NCBI GenBank assembly: GCA_037127255.1
Contig: JBANSL010000003.1
Location: 49,880,314 to 49,944,313 of the forward strand
DNA length: 64,000 nt
Origin: Persicaria tinctoria
Taxonomy: Eukaryota; Streptophyta; Magnoliopsida; Caryophyllales; Polygonaceae
Direction: 5' to 3'
The position numbers and the translations under genes are program-made. This document shows, in pieces, positions 43,688-55,912 of this stretch. The notes below the pieces were generated by a model. The model saw nothing but the letters and a program-made list of their open reading frames with translations. It searched no databases and was not told where the DNA came from. Each line of letters begins with the position of its first letter. Position 1 is the first letter of the stretch.

Positions 43688-44456
43688 CACCCCATACTTA
43701 AGCTTCCTTATCCTCAAGCAATACTTTTAATGGTCATACAAGGGAAGAAAACAAACTCTCAACATATTAGATTCATTGTCATATGTCCCTGCAATCAATT
43801 ACCATCCTCGAAAAGGTACTTCTCTCACAAATCTGTGCATGTGCAAATAAAAATATGCATTTCATTGTGACTTCCCTTTACTAGGAAATTTCATGCTATA
43901 TCTCTAATGAATCCAATTTTACATCGTCGAGTTCAATATAACTTCCATGACACTAATCAAAATTTTCAACGGGGGTCATTTTTATAAACTTTGGAAAACA
44001 TGCATATAAGCACATGAATCAAATATGAATTCCAAAGTAGCCATGTATAAGCAATTCAATAAATAAACTAGAAATATGCACACATAATGTCAATATGAAT
44101 CAAATATGCACAAAGTAAGCCCCTCCTCCACCCCGTACTTAAACATTACAGTGTCCTCACTGTGTAAAAATAAGGGTAAAGAAAGAAACTCACTAGATAG
44201 GTGTACTAATCGTCAGAATTAAGTGCAAAAGCTTCTGTATGGCTGGTCGATTTCGACCTAGATTACTCGATTTCGACTAAGGCTGCTGCTTCCTTCTTTA
44301 TACCTGCAAAAATTGTTAGAACATAAATACCCACAATAGAAAAACATAAAAATAATGTCCAAAACAAAAGCAACAATGTCCAAAAATTAAAAAAACTAAT
44401 TGTCTATTTACAAGCTCTAGACTTTATAGTCGCAAGGCTGACTTTCTCCGTTTAGC
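43688..44456 (-). other. 3' untranslated region of element B
   Basis: Aligns with element A's 3' region, including ACACCCCATACTTAAGCTT (the polypurine tract on the minus strand) at about 43687-43710 and the second G-rich tract near 44120. No gene. Confidence 0.6.
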
Positions 44457-46887
44457 TCAAAGCGGCATCTGCAGGGTCCATGTGGCTTGGGCTTCAAACA
44501 TGACTCCATTCTTGTCCATCAGTTGTAGTCCGCCTGAATGGATCTTGTTCATCGTAAAAGGCCCCATCTTCTTCTTTTTGAACTTGTTAGGCAACCAATG
44601 ATCATTTGATTTGGAGATATAGACTTTGTCTCCTACTTCGTATTCCTTGGGCTGATCATTGGAAACCCTGCATAAGTGCACATACCAAGGCAAACCTCTC
44701 CCATGTATAGATATATCTTTAATTGAAATACGAGAAGAAAGATCCATACCTTGACTTACCTTTGCAGATTTGGTGTTATTCAGCTCTTAAGGATCTGGTC
44801 GATTTCGACCAATATCAGTCGATATCGACTGCTGCTATTTAGGTGGAGATTTGGTCAATGCAGAAGAAGACAGGTCAATTTGGATTGGTCGATATCGAGC
44901 TATGCTGCTCGATTTCGGCTAGCTTCATCTCGGGAGAAATCAACTCGACTTGATCTAGTCGATATCGACCAAGTTTGGTCGATATCGAGTTGTTCTATGG
45001 CTCAATCGATTTTTCTTGGTCGATTTTGACCCCATACTTAACACCTGGAAAATCATCCAAAAAATAGTTAGTCAATATCGACTTACCTTGGTTGACGTCG
45101 AGTGGATCCTCTGTATCTTCGTTAAGGATAGCCATGATCTCCTCTACCTGGGCTTCCATATCCCTTTTTTCCAGCTCCTCGGGGGTCATATTTCTTAACT
45201 TAGGCTCACCAGAAGTGATGTACCTAGATGATATGGACTTGACCTCTTCCATGGGACTTGTATCCCTTTCAGTTTTGTTAAAAGAGTACTCTATTACCTC
45301 ATCACTGATGTTGAAACTAAGCAATCCCTTCCTTACGCTTATGTTGCCATCCACCGTCGCCAAGAAGGTCCTTCCTAGATTGATTGGACAAGCAGGGTCC
45401 TCCGACATATCAATAACTATCAAATCAGCAGGGACAAATAACTTACCCACTTGCACTGGTACATTGTCCACCATTCCTGTTGGGATGACCACTGTGTTGT
45501 TCGCTATATAAAGTTTAGCATCCACATGCTCTAGGGCACCTATCTTAATCTTGGACCAGATTGATAAAGACATTATACTCACACTGGCTCCCAAGTCACA
45601 TAAAGCATTGAATTTATATTGACCAAATCCAATGATTATAGCAAACTTACCTGGATCTGGCCTTTTTCTCAAGTACGTCCATCTGGCTGCACTCCTCTGC
45701 GATCTCGGCCATTGACCTCTTTTTGCTCAGAATCTCCTTGAGGAACTTGGCATAGGATAACATCTCATTAAGAGCTTCTGTGAAGGGTATTGTGACATTG
45801 AACCTTTGAAACTTCTTGATGAAACGTTGGAACTTCTTCTTTGCTGGATCCTTTGGAAATTTCGTCTGGAAAGGCAGCTTCTTTTTCGTCGGGAAAGGCA
45901 GCTTCTTTTTCGTCGGAGGTGCTGCTGTCGAGTGGAGGGGGTCGATATCGATTGGTGGCTGGTCGATATCGTCTGGATTCGCTGGCCTCATGTTTTGTCG
46001 AGGAGTTGGGTCGATTTCGACCATAGGGGGGTCGATATCGACTGGGGGCTGGTCGATATCGACTAGTCTCCAGTGCCCTCCTCCTCCATCGTTTTCTCGG
46101 GCTTTTGCATCTGTCGCCCACTCCTTAGATTCATGGCAGCCACCTGTCCTGTAGATTTAGTCTTAGGATTAGGTTTAGAGGATCTAGGGAGCGTACCTGA
46201 TTGTTTGGGGACGGATGTTGCCAGTTGATCAATCTGGGTGTCAATCGATTTCCGCCAGATATCAATTTCTCCAAGCCTAGAGTTGACACCATGCAGCTGA
46301 GTGTGGATGGAATTGATAGATTGTTTGGTGTCTCAATGATTCCTCCGCATCTCCTCAAGAATGGTCTGCAGATCATCTTTCTATCCTTCTTTGTTTGGGT
46401 GACCAGGAGCTCTGTAGGGAGGGGGATTCTGATGCTGTGCCTGGCAATAATAGCTCCAGTTCTAGTTCTGATGTGGTCCTGAGTAGTGTCCCCCGGCATA
46501 CCTTACGTCTTCGTGGGTTTCTCCTTGATGTGCTTGATCGGCGTGTGGGCACGCAGTAGTGTTGTGCCTCACAGACTCATATTCAAAGCAAGGCTTATCC
46601 TTAGACAGAAACTTAACCTGCTTGGTGAGATGGCGTACCTGATCGTTGTGGAACTGGTCTCTGACATCTGGATCAACATCCTTTGGTGGCACATACAATG
46701 GCATAGATGGGGTAGGCCTTTCATACCTTTTGTCAGAAGAGGCCGCAGAAGTCCCATATGTGTTGTGGTAGTTGGCCAACGTCTCAAACACCTCCCAAGC
46801 ACGGCGTGGAGTCTATTCGAGATACCCATAGGCGGTGTAGTTGTTGATCCGGTCCTTAGTAGGCGCATCCAGGAAGTTGAAGAAAAT
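44457..46887 (-). pseudogene. Gag-protease remnant of element B
   Basis: Collinear with element A's ORF but broken by stops and frameshifts. The integrase-tail-like end is intact at 44457-44747 (GPFTMNKIHSGG). The protease is open at 44995-45672 (CDLGASVSIM, INLGRTFLATVDG). The linker at about 45650-46120 carries IDIDP-type repeats from TCGATATCGA. The zinc-knuckle region is degenerate (CFEYESVRHNTTACPH, one Cys replaced by Tyr). It begins abruptly in mid-Gag at 46887, where LTR sequence takes over. Confidence 0.78.
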
Positions 46888-49034
46888 ACAAGACTCCCTT
46901 CCGTTGTAGTGGTAGGGAATCAGGATCAAATCCACGAGAAAGCATGTCACCACTTGCCAAATTAGTCCCTTGAAAGCCCTGATTTCGACCAGCAGACCAA
47001 TCGATATCGACCTTAGTGAGTCGATATCGACTGTGTCAGTCGATTTCTAGTCATACATGCACAACAGAAAACAAGCAGAATTGATTTCGAGTGGGGTGCA
47101 CTCGATATCGACCTTAGGACTCGATATCGACCTGTCTTGGTCGAAATCGACTTTAGATGCAGAAAAACAGAAACTAGAAATACATGCAGAAAAATAAATA
47201 AAAGATTTCTAAAAAGAACGTTTGAAGAATATGAGGATGAATAAGAAGATGTATTAGTAGAAAAGATCACAAATTTGGTTGTTTTGATTCAATAAACTAA
47301 AAACATCCAAGATCGGGGATTCATGCCACAACAATAACCATGTAAGAATTATGCCAAGTTTATAAAAGATTATGCCTTTTCATTAAATAACTTTTGTTAT
47401 TAACAATTTAGAATATAGAGGCTTTCACATAAACCCTAATTGTTACTACCCTTTTTGATAATTAATCCAAATTCATATTAAGATCACTTTCGCTTCAATA
47501 ACAAAAATAAGGATTACCTATTACTCTCGTACAAGAATCGTTCAAATAAGGATAGAAGATGAAATCGCATATAAAAATCATACATTTGATTCATAAACTC
47601 ACATGGCTATCGTCGGGCTCACCCCGACCCTATAAGTAGCGTAACTACTCGTTTCTCATCATAGTAACAAACATCAAATATATAAAGGAAATAACTACTT
47701 GCATTAAAATAAATGAAAGCTTACAACCGAACAAAGCCACATCGTCTCTCCTTGCTTCAACCTCACTCGGCCTTAGCTCTCTCTCTCTCTATCTCTATGG
47801 TGCACAATTGCTTGTGTGATGGAATGAATAAAAACTCAGCCCCTAGGGCTTTATTTATAGTGCTTAACCCCTTGTTATTCTAGGACAGAACAACTCTATC
47901 TAATTCATAAGATAAAAGATCCTACTTACTTAAGATAAAACCTTGTTTAAAAATAATGGAAATAAATAAAATTCCCTACGTAAATTAATTAGGAATTCAC
48001 CATAAGGGATAGATGTCCTTCAAAGTTGATAGAATTCTCTTTCCTTCATGTGCAAGTAAACCACTCAGCATCGGACTCGAAATCGGCCTCTGTGGTTAAC
48101 TCGATATCGACCCAACTAGGTCGATATCGACTCGGTTTCGTCCTGCGTTCTCTCTTCACTCGAAATCGGTCTCCGGAGGTAGAAATCGACTTCTGCTTGA
48201 CTTGATATCAAGTGCAGGGACTTGATATCGGGTGCTCGGTGTGGCTTTCGAGTGCTCCATCGATTCTTGGCAATGCTCCACTCGATATCGAGTATGTGGA
48301 CTCGATATCGACTCCCTGTCTCGAGTCAAAATGCCGCCTATGCTCTGCTCGATTTCTGATGTTCTTGATAGTTCTCTTCCTCTTCTATGAATTGCTCATA
48401 AAATGCTTGATTCCTGTAAAAAATAAACAAGAACTAGTGTTGATCTCCATAATTGACATATAAGCATAACTTACACAATTCTTGCACTACTCTAACCCAG
48501 AAATATAAAACATGTGCAAGTAAACCACTCAGAATCGGACTCGAAATCGACCTCTGTGATCGACTCGATATTGACCCAACTAGATCGATATCGACTTGGT
48601 TTCATCATGCGTTCTCTCTTGACTCGAAATCGGTCTCTAAAGGCAGAAATTGACTTCTGCTTGACTCGATATCGAGTGCAGGGACTCGATATCGACTGCT
48701 CCATGTGGCTTTCGAGTGCTCCTTCGATTCATGGCAATGCTCTACTCGATATAGAGTATGTGGACTCGATATTGACTCCATGTGTTGAGTCGAAATGCCG
48801 CCTATGCTCTGCTCGATTTCTGGTGTTCTTAACAGTTCCCTTCCTCTTATTTCAATTGCTCGTAAAATGCTCGATTCCTGCGAAAATAAACAAGAACTAG
48901 TGTAGATCTCCATAATTGACAAATAAGCATAACTTACACAATTCTTGCACTACTCTAACCCAGAAATATAAAACATGTACAGAAATCGATATAAAAGATA
49001 GTATATATAAAACATGGCAAATTAAGCGCACAAA
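46888..49034 (-). repeat. Right LTR-type sequence of element B with internal duplication
   Basis: TATAAATA at 47852-47859 on the minus strand, conserved LTR block at 47560-47660, and many TCGATATCGA motifs at 47000-47150 and 48100-48800. Parts match element C's LTR better than the left LTR of B. Confidence 0.7.
48047..48977 (-). repeat. 463-464-bp tandem duplication inside the LTR
   Basis: Two adjacent copies, 48047-48510 and 48511-48973, each beginning CATGTGCAAGTAAACCACTC. They differ at scattered bases, so the duplication is not recent. The duplicated unit contains the TCGATATCGA cluster. Confidence 0.85.
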
Positions 49035-49099
49035 ACTCACCCACTTCTTTCACAATAATGCGGATGAAAGCTCGGAACACTTGTTCACAAGCTCAATGT

Positions 49100-49614
49100 T
49101 CTAAAAGGCATTATGTAACAGGTCGAGTTTATAAAACCCAGGTTACGTTTCGAAGGTTGGCGATAATGCATATTTTAGATAGGCATTATATATAGGTTTT
49201 ATTGCATTTAAGTATTCATATTGCATATGTTTTGTCTTATTTACATTGTCTTGCATGTGGAGTATTCGAGTTCGCAATCTATGCTACTTTGTGTTTATTT
49301 TGCAGTTTTATAATCCAAGCTTGAAGAGAGGCTTGAGAGATCTAGAAGAGCTGGTTTTGGAGCATAAGAGAGGCTAAGGAATGAGCATCAAGGGAGCTAA
49401 AGAGCATACTGTGGAAGCAAAAGAAGAATCGTGGAGCCTGAATAGCAGCGCCGACCACTTTTCCACCGGCGCCCGCCGGTCGGGCGTATTCAGCGATAGC
49501 GATTTCGTCCAAAGATCTTTTGTTATTTTATTATTATCTTATTCTCTAGGGTTTTGCATGACTCTATTTAGGTTATTTCTATTCTATTTCGTGGTATGTT
49601 CGTTCATTGTTGAC

Positions 49615-49649
<35 letters not shown>

Positions 49650-49678
49650 AGAGAGAGAGAGAGAGAGGGGAGGAGAGA
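49100..49678 (+). repeat. D-type Athila LTR fragment
   Basis: Resembles 57675-58180 in order: GATAATGCA, TAGGCATTATA, TTTATTTTGCAG, GGAGCATAAG, a GC-rich CGGCGCCCGCCGG segment, then an (AG)n run where it breaks off. Confidence 0.65.
49616..49677. repeat. (AG)n microsatellite
   Basis: Nearly uninterrupted GA repeat at the break between the D-type LTR fragment and the TRIM. Confidence 0.85.
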
Positions 49679-50018
49679 GTAATACCCCCGTCCCACATCG
49701 AATATAATAAGGATGTTGGGAGTGATTCAAGCCTTACCTATATCATAAGAGCTCTTTCTTTTCAGGCTCCAAATGAGGACAACGGACCTAAGAGGGCTAG
49801 GTGGCATGGGTTGGCGCCTCTTAAGATGTCGGGTCTTATATATGGTATCAGAGCTGACTCTAGGCTCGGAGATGCGCCGACAATACGCTCGGGCCTGACG
49901 AGGTCGTCTGTGCTTTAAGTGATGGAGATTGTAACACCCCCTTCCCACATCGGATATAATAAGGATGTTGGGAGTGATTTATAAGTTATTGAAGCCTTAC
50001 CTATGTCACGAGAGCTGA
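49679..50018 (+). mobile_element. TRIM (terminal-repeat retrotransposon in miniature)
   Basis: A first LTR (49679-49840, starting GTAATACCCCC) and a second LTR starting TGTAACACCCCCTTCCCACA at 49930, truncated at about 50018. Between them is a TGGTATCAGAGCT initiator-Met primer site (49843-49855) and only ~75 further bases with a short purine tract. It has no coding capacity. The second LTR is broken by the LTR of element C. Confidence 0.75.
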
Positions 50019-50600
50019 TGTATGCCTAATTTACCATGTTTTATAAGGAGGAATGCAAGACTCCATGGCAGGACTCGATGTCGAGTGTCATACTCGATGT
50101 CGAGTGAAACTAACTCGACGCACACATGGAAAGGAAGACGGCCGCTCGAGACCACAAAAGGAGTAGTCGACGTCGAGTAATCTACTCGATGTCGAGTATG
50201 CCCAGAGTTGTGATCGAGTGAAAAAGGTGTGATCGAGTGAAGCTGAGCCGAGACACCGCACTTGTACTCGACGTCGAGTTGACCATCAGAGTCAATCCGA
50301 GTCGAAGTCGAGCAGGAATCCGAGTGCTATTTTATTCCACACAAAGGCATGAGATTCTATCATCATTGAAGACTTTATCTACATTAGTGATTCCCTAATT
50401 TATCCAGGGGGATTTCTGATTGTTTTATTTTATTTAATTATCAAACATTTATCTTAGGATTTTAGATGGATAGATATAGATAGAGATAGAAATGCTCTTT
50501 TGTTGGATAACAAGGGTTGTGGCATATAAATAAAACCCTATGGGCTGAGTTTTGAATCATCCAAGCACACAAGCAATTGTGTTTACATAGTTAGGCAATT

Positions 50601-50644
<44 letters not shown>

Positions 50645-51573
50645 CCAATTGGAGTTGAAGAGCGGAAGTGGTCTGACTTTGTTCGGTTTGTGCTTTCTCT
50701 ATTTCAGTTCAATGCAAGTTATTTCCTTTATAGTATTGATGTTTAGTACCATGATGAGAAGCGAGTAGTCACCTTACTTCTAGGGCCTGGGTGAGCTCGA
50801 CAATAGCGATGTAGGGTTATGCATCAAAGGTATGATTTTTATATGCGATTCCATCTTCTATCCCTATTTGTGATTCTTCCAGGATAGTAGTAGATGATCT
50901 TTATTTGTAATATTGAAGCAAAAGTGATCTTAATATGAATTTGGATTAAGCATTAAAAAGGGTAGTAACAATTAGGGTTTATGTGAAAGCCTCTATATTC
51001 TTAATTGTTAATGACGAAAGTTATTTGATAAAAATGCATAATCTTTTATATCTTGGCATAATTGTTACATGGTTATTGTTGTGGCATTGAAACCCCGATC
51101 TTAGAAGTCTTTTAGTTTATTGAATTCAATCCTACAAGTTTATTTCTGTTCATCATCTTCTCATCCATCCTTATTTCTTCAGACATCTTTTCCAACTTTA
51201 TTTTATTGCAAGTTACCATTTTTCAGTACAGACACACTCGACATCGACTACTTTAGTCGACATCAAGTACACCTAGCCGAGATCGAGTAGCTTTGCTCGA
51301 CGTCGAGTTCATTTTGTCTTATGTTATGCAACTTTGTAGGTGATATCGGCTGGCTAGTCGACGTCGAGTCATCCAACCGACATCGAGTGAGCTTCTGAAG
51401 TCGATAGCAGGGCGATTTTGGAACTATTAGGTGAGCGCTGACACGCTTCCTCGTGGATACGATCCTGATTCCCTTCCACTAAAACGGGAGGAAGTCTTGT
51501 AATTTTATTTTCACGGTTCAGGGATTGGTTCGCATTTATCTTATAATTGTGTAATCAATTATTCCTCATAACA
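50019..51573 (+). repeat. 5' LTR of element C
   Basis: Starts near TGTATGCCTAATTTACC and ends CATAACA before the primer site. TATAAATA at 50525-50532, an (AG)n run at 50597-50642, and the conserved LTR block at 50750-50850. TCGATGTCGA or TCGACGTCGA motifs cluster at 50075-50290 and 51235-51400. Confidence 0.78.
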
Positions 51574-51577
51574 AATT

Positions 51578-51596
51578 TTGGACCCGTTGCCGGGGA
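51578..51596 (+). other. Primer binding site of element C (tRNA-Asp type)
   Basis: TTGGACCCGTTGCCGGGGA, one mismatch from a perfect tRNA-Asp 3' complement. Confidence 0.8.
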
Positions 51597-52037
51597 AGCT
51601 ATCAATCGCGCCTTTTTTAGATCCTTTTTACTCCCTTTTTATTTTTATTTTTTGTTTTGCCAGTGTATGCGAAGAATTGACCACACAACCAAATTCGATC
51701 CTCTTCTCAAACCAGAACACTTCTTTCATCTTCCGCAAAGGCTAAGGAGAAGACTGATGTCGATCGGCGGAAAGAACGAGGTGCAACTCACACCAGCACA
51801 TGAGCTTGAACAACTCCGCAGACAGAGAGAGGTGTTCACCACCAGGCAAACCAAATACGTCCGACGAGAGGCGAAACATGACCAAGCCAGGAGAGCACTC
51901 GATGAACAAATTCCCTACTCTGGAAGTTCCAGAATCATCGATCGTTCTCACTCGTGTTTCTTTTGAAATCCGTCCTTCTTTTATTTCTGAAATTAGAAGG
52001 AATCAATTTCAGGAGAGACCCAACGAATGTTCTTTAG

Positions 52038-55000
52038 TAGGGGTGTGCATAACCGGGTACCCGACACGAACCGGATTATCTTGTCGGGTACCCGGAACCG
52101 TTAAGCCCAAATTCCCCGAACCGTCTAAACCCAGGTACCCGACATGGTTAGGGTATTCGATCCGTTTCGGATACCCGGGTCCCCGACACGAACCGTTTTT
52201 TTTTCTGTCCGTGTGTTCATTGTTTTTATACAAGCTGCAGCAGTACACTATATACAACAACTTAAAAAAAAATGCATAGGCCACTCCTGCACTACAACAA
52301 TCATAGGCTACTGTTTTTTTTATGCAAAAAAACATGAATGATCAACACAAACATAAATCCATACATAAATGATAATCATCCATAAATAAATCCATACGTA
52401 AGTTCTTACAAAAATCCATACATAAGGTCATACATAAATCCATACATAAGTTCTAAACGAAGTAGGAATGTTGTAGCACAACCCAAAGGTCCCAAAAGTA
52501 GCATTGAAGCCTCGAAACGCAGCACTACAACAATCCATATATAAAGTTGAAAAGATAAAGTTAAAGAGGTATAATATGTATGATGAACAATAATCTTAGT
52601 AACTAGCAAAACTTAAATTACCTTTTTTCTAGTCTTTCACATGCTCGGATTCTATCAAGCACAAGTTAATAGTCATAATCTTCCTCGATCATGAATTTTG
52701 GTTGCTCAATACTTAATTCCTTCATTCCTATAAGTTTTAAGTTTAAAACATATTTGTGAATTAATAATATTAAAGCAAAGTTAATATAGTTAAATATAAA
52801 CCAAGGATTGTTATAAAATGTAAATAACAAAAAAAATTACCTTCTTCTAGTTCCTCCAATGCCAACAAGTGTTAGTGCTATGTTGCCAATCTTGGGTGCA
52901 AATAAGAGCTTCCTCTATTCTTGGAGTTAAAGAAGTACGAAAAGAATCAAGAACGCGTCCCCCTGTACTAAAAGCCCACTTGAATGAAACAGTTGTCACC
53001 GGTATAGCAAGCACATCACGGGACAACTTCGAAAGAATAGGATACCGTCTTTGATTGTCCCTCTACCAATGTAAAACATTGAAATTATTGGACATTCCCT
53101 CATGTGCATCTTCTAAATACTTCTCCATCTCAGTCTTCAAACCGGAATCAATATGGCCCATTTCACTTTGGAAGGTTGAAGCAAACAACTCCGTAAAGTC
53201 CATGAGTTTTCCTTTCTGGCTTTCATCAAAATTAATGATTGGATTGCTAGGAGCAGAAGAAGATGAGGACACTGATTTCTTTATTGCTTGAGGCATTGAA
53301 GATTCATACATCATAAACAAATCATCAACAAGCAATTTGATATAGCCTCCCAATATTCTGGCTTTGATCTCATCATAACACTTCGTAATAAGTCAGTCAA
53401 CTACTTGCATCTTGTGTCTAGGATCAAGAAGTACGGAGATAAATAATAGGTGATTGATGTTGTCAATATCACCCCAATACTTATCATACTTCATCTTCAT
53501 TTGCTTTGCCATTTGCCTAATGCCTTGATCTTCATCATTACAAAGAGATGTAATTGAAAAGCCAATAGCAAACATATGGTGCACACACATATTGCAAGTC
53601 ACATACCGAGAGTCGGATAAAGTGATTGTTCCATTATAGAACACTTTCAAAATAGGCAAGAAAGTAGACACTCTCTTCCAATCATCATGATTAGAAACTC
53701 CAACCCCACCCGTCTTTTTCATCTCTTTATTGCAACATTGGTCTTTCATTAGTAAACTATCAAAGACCTTCTTAAACTTCACAATAGACTTTAGCATCAA
53801 ATAAGTGGAATTCCATCTTGTCTCAACATCCAAACAAACTAGACCCTTACTTTCTATTTTCCTCTCTTTTACACAAGCTTTAAACCTTTCTAACTGAGCC
53901 GGAGAAGATCTAACATACTTCACAAGAGCACGAATCTTAGCAATTGAAGGGTCCAAGTCCTTCAAACCATCTCTTACAATCAAATTGAGAATGTGAGGAA
54001 AGCATCTCATGTGCACATATTTTCCTTCTAAAAGACTAGACTCCCAATGAATAAATCTCCTCTTCAAATAATCAACAGCCACATCATTGGAACTAGCATT
54101 ATCAACGGTCACAGTCATAACATTCTTAATATTCCACTCAATCAAACATTTGTCAACAGCTCGACCAACCCGGTTACCAAAATGACCCGCTAGAGGACAA
54201 AAGATTAAAATCCTCTTATGCAAAACCCAATCATCATCAATGAAATGCACAGTCAAACACATATAACTCAAGTTTTGACATGAAGTCCAAGCATCGATCG
54301 TGAGACTCACTCGAGAAGACAACTTGCTCAACATTACTTTCAACATATTTTTCTCCTCAATAAAGAAAGAATAGAAATTTCTAGTTATAGTGGTACGTGA
54401 AGGCACAGAAAATGCGGGATTTAGTTTCTTGCAAAGGCCTTCTTTCTCAAAAAAGGCAAAAGGCAACTCATCCACAATGATCATTCTAGCTAGCTCATTT
54501 CTACAATCAGTTTGATCAAATTTCCACAAAGATGGAACAAAAGTAGAAGATACCACCACACCATCAGAATCGACTACAGTTTGAGGATGAAGTTCCAATT
54601 TTTTTGGTTTATATCTACATTTTGCGAAGCCTTTTTGCATCTCTTATGATGATTATTTAGAGCAACGGTTCCTTGACTAGATGCACAACCGATTTTCGCA
54701 CCACAATAATTGCAACTTGCACATTCTGTACCCGGAATTATAGTAAAGTGAGACCAATATTTCACTGTTTTCTTTCTCTTATTAGCACCAGAAGAAGATT
54801 GCTCGATTGTACCTTTCACAGGCTTCTTTGATTTGGCGGTTGATTGCTCCATGCCTTCAGATTCCTCCATCTCGGGCTTCGACATCGTATCACCACTAAG
54901 AGACTCATCATCACTCAAGATTTGCTCAATATTTTTCATATTAGAATCCTACAAAACAAACAAATTAAGTAAAGGTTATAATCATTTTATGTAATAAAAC

Positions 55001-55912
55001 CTATACATTCAAACTGAAACATCATTAATATTCCTCCATCTTAGGCTACTGTAAGAGTGAATTTCGAAGTATTCAATTCAAAACATTTAAATTGAAAGAG
55101 CAAAAACAAAGCAAATCGATTTCAAAACAGGCATACTCTAATCGAAATTTCGAAGTTCCAACCGTCAAGAGCACTGCCACTAACGGAGTAACGGAGAGAA
55201 GACATCACAAATACTATACAAAATCAACCATGTTTCGAGCAAAAACAACCACAAATCGATTCGAAAAAGATAGGACTTACCATGGTCCTTCATTTTCAGA
55301 TCTGTTGAACCCTGATTTTCAGACTCGAGAGGGCCGAACCCTATTTGCCGAGTGACGAGGAAGAGGTCAAGACTCAAGAGGGGCTATCGGCATCCCTGTT
55401 TGCCAAGCAACGACTTGAAGCAAACGAGTACGAGCGGAGCGGTCGAGCGTCTCAGCCGTCTCTGACTCTCTGAACTAGAGGAATGGAGTCTGCGATAAAA
55501 AAAAAACAAAAGAGCCAGATAGGGTTTAGCCGTTTAGGAATAAGAGTATAAGACTTACTATTGTGTTACAAAAAAAAAAAAAAGTATAGGCATGAGGACT
55601 CAAACTCGGGCATGTTTGCAAGAACTAAGTGAATGCGCTTACATGGAAGAAGTTGGGCTAGCGGCACTTATTGATGCATATAGGATTCTATTTATACTAT
55701 TATTATACTTCCCAACCTAAAATTAAAATAAATAAATAAATGGTTCGTGTCGGGTACCCGACAAGGCGATTTGCTCGACCCGAACACGAACCATTTACAT
55801 CCGTGTTTTCTCGGTTCGTGTCATTATCGTGTCATGTTTTTTCAGTTTCGGGTTTTTTAGTGTCGTGTTTTCATGTCATGTTTTCGGTTTTGGGTTTTTC
55901 TGCACACCCATA
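52038..55912 (-). mobile_element. hAT transposon inserted in gag of element C
   Basis: Ends TAGGGGTGTGCA and, opposite strand, TATGGGTGTGCA. The 8-bp target duplication is TTCTTTAG (52030-52037) and TCCTTTAG (55913-55920), one mismatch. Subterminal regions repeat a CGGGTACCCG palindrome (about 52055-52190 and 55749-55760). It encodes a near-complete transposase on the minus strand. At 3.9 kb it is the size of an autonomous Ac-type element. Confidence 0.9.
52848..54939 (-). pseudogene. hAT transposase with BED finger, near full length
   Basis: N-terminal BED zinc finger (YWSHF, CNYCGAKIGC, NNHHKRC) at 54574-54939. A one-base frameshift in an A-run near 54600 joins it to the catalytic region (53393-54640), with LTIDAWTS and VTVDNASSND acidic motifs and MRCFPHILNLIV. 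In the same frame, past a TGA at 53393, lies a linker (53063-53353). After a TAG at 53060-53062 comes the hATC dimerisation domain (LSRDVLAIPVTTVSF, AFSTGGRVLDSFRTSLTP) ending at 52848. Two stops and one frameshift disable it. Confidence 0.87.

Larger units (their letters stand above)
42020..49034 (-). mobile_element. Element B: decayed Athila-like element, probably chimeric
   Basis: Minus-strand order: right LTR-type sequence (46888-49034), gag-protease remnant (44457-46887), 3' untranslated region with polypurine tract (43688-44456), left LTR (42020-43687, lacking its end). The primer site and the start of gag are gone, because gag runs straight into LTR sequence at about 46887. The two LTRs differ well beyond ordinary ageing, so they may come from two related families joined by recombination. 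Its private motif is TCGATATCGA. Confidence 0.7.

Noticed and set aside
49841..49929. A larger LTR retrotransposon at 49679-50018
   Set aside because: Primer site and second LTR are under 100 bases apart with no coding space; it fits a TRIM.
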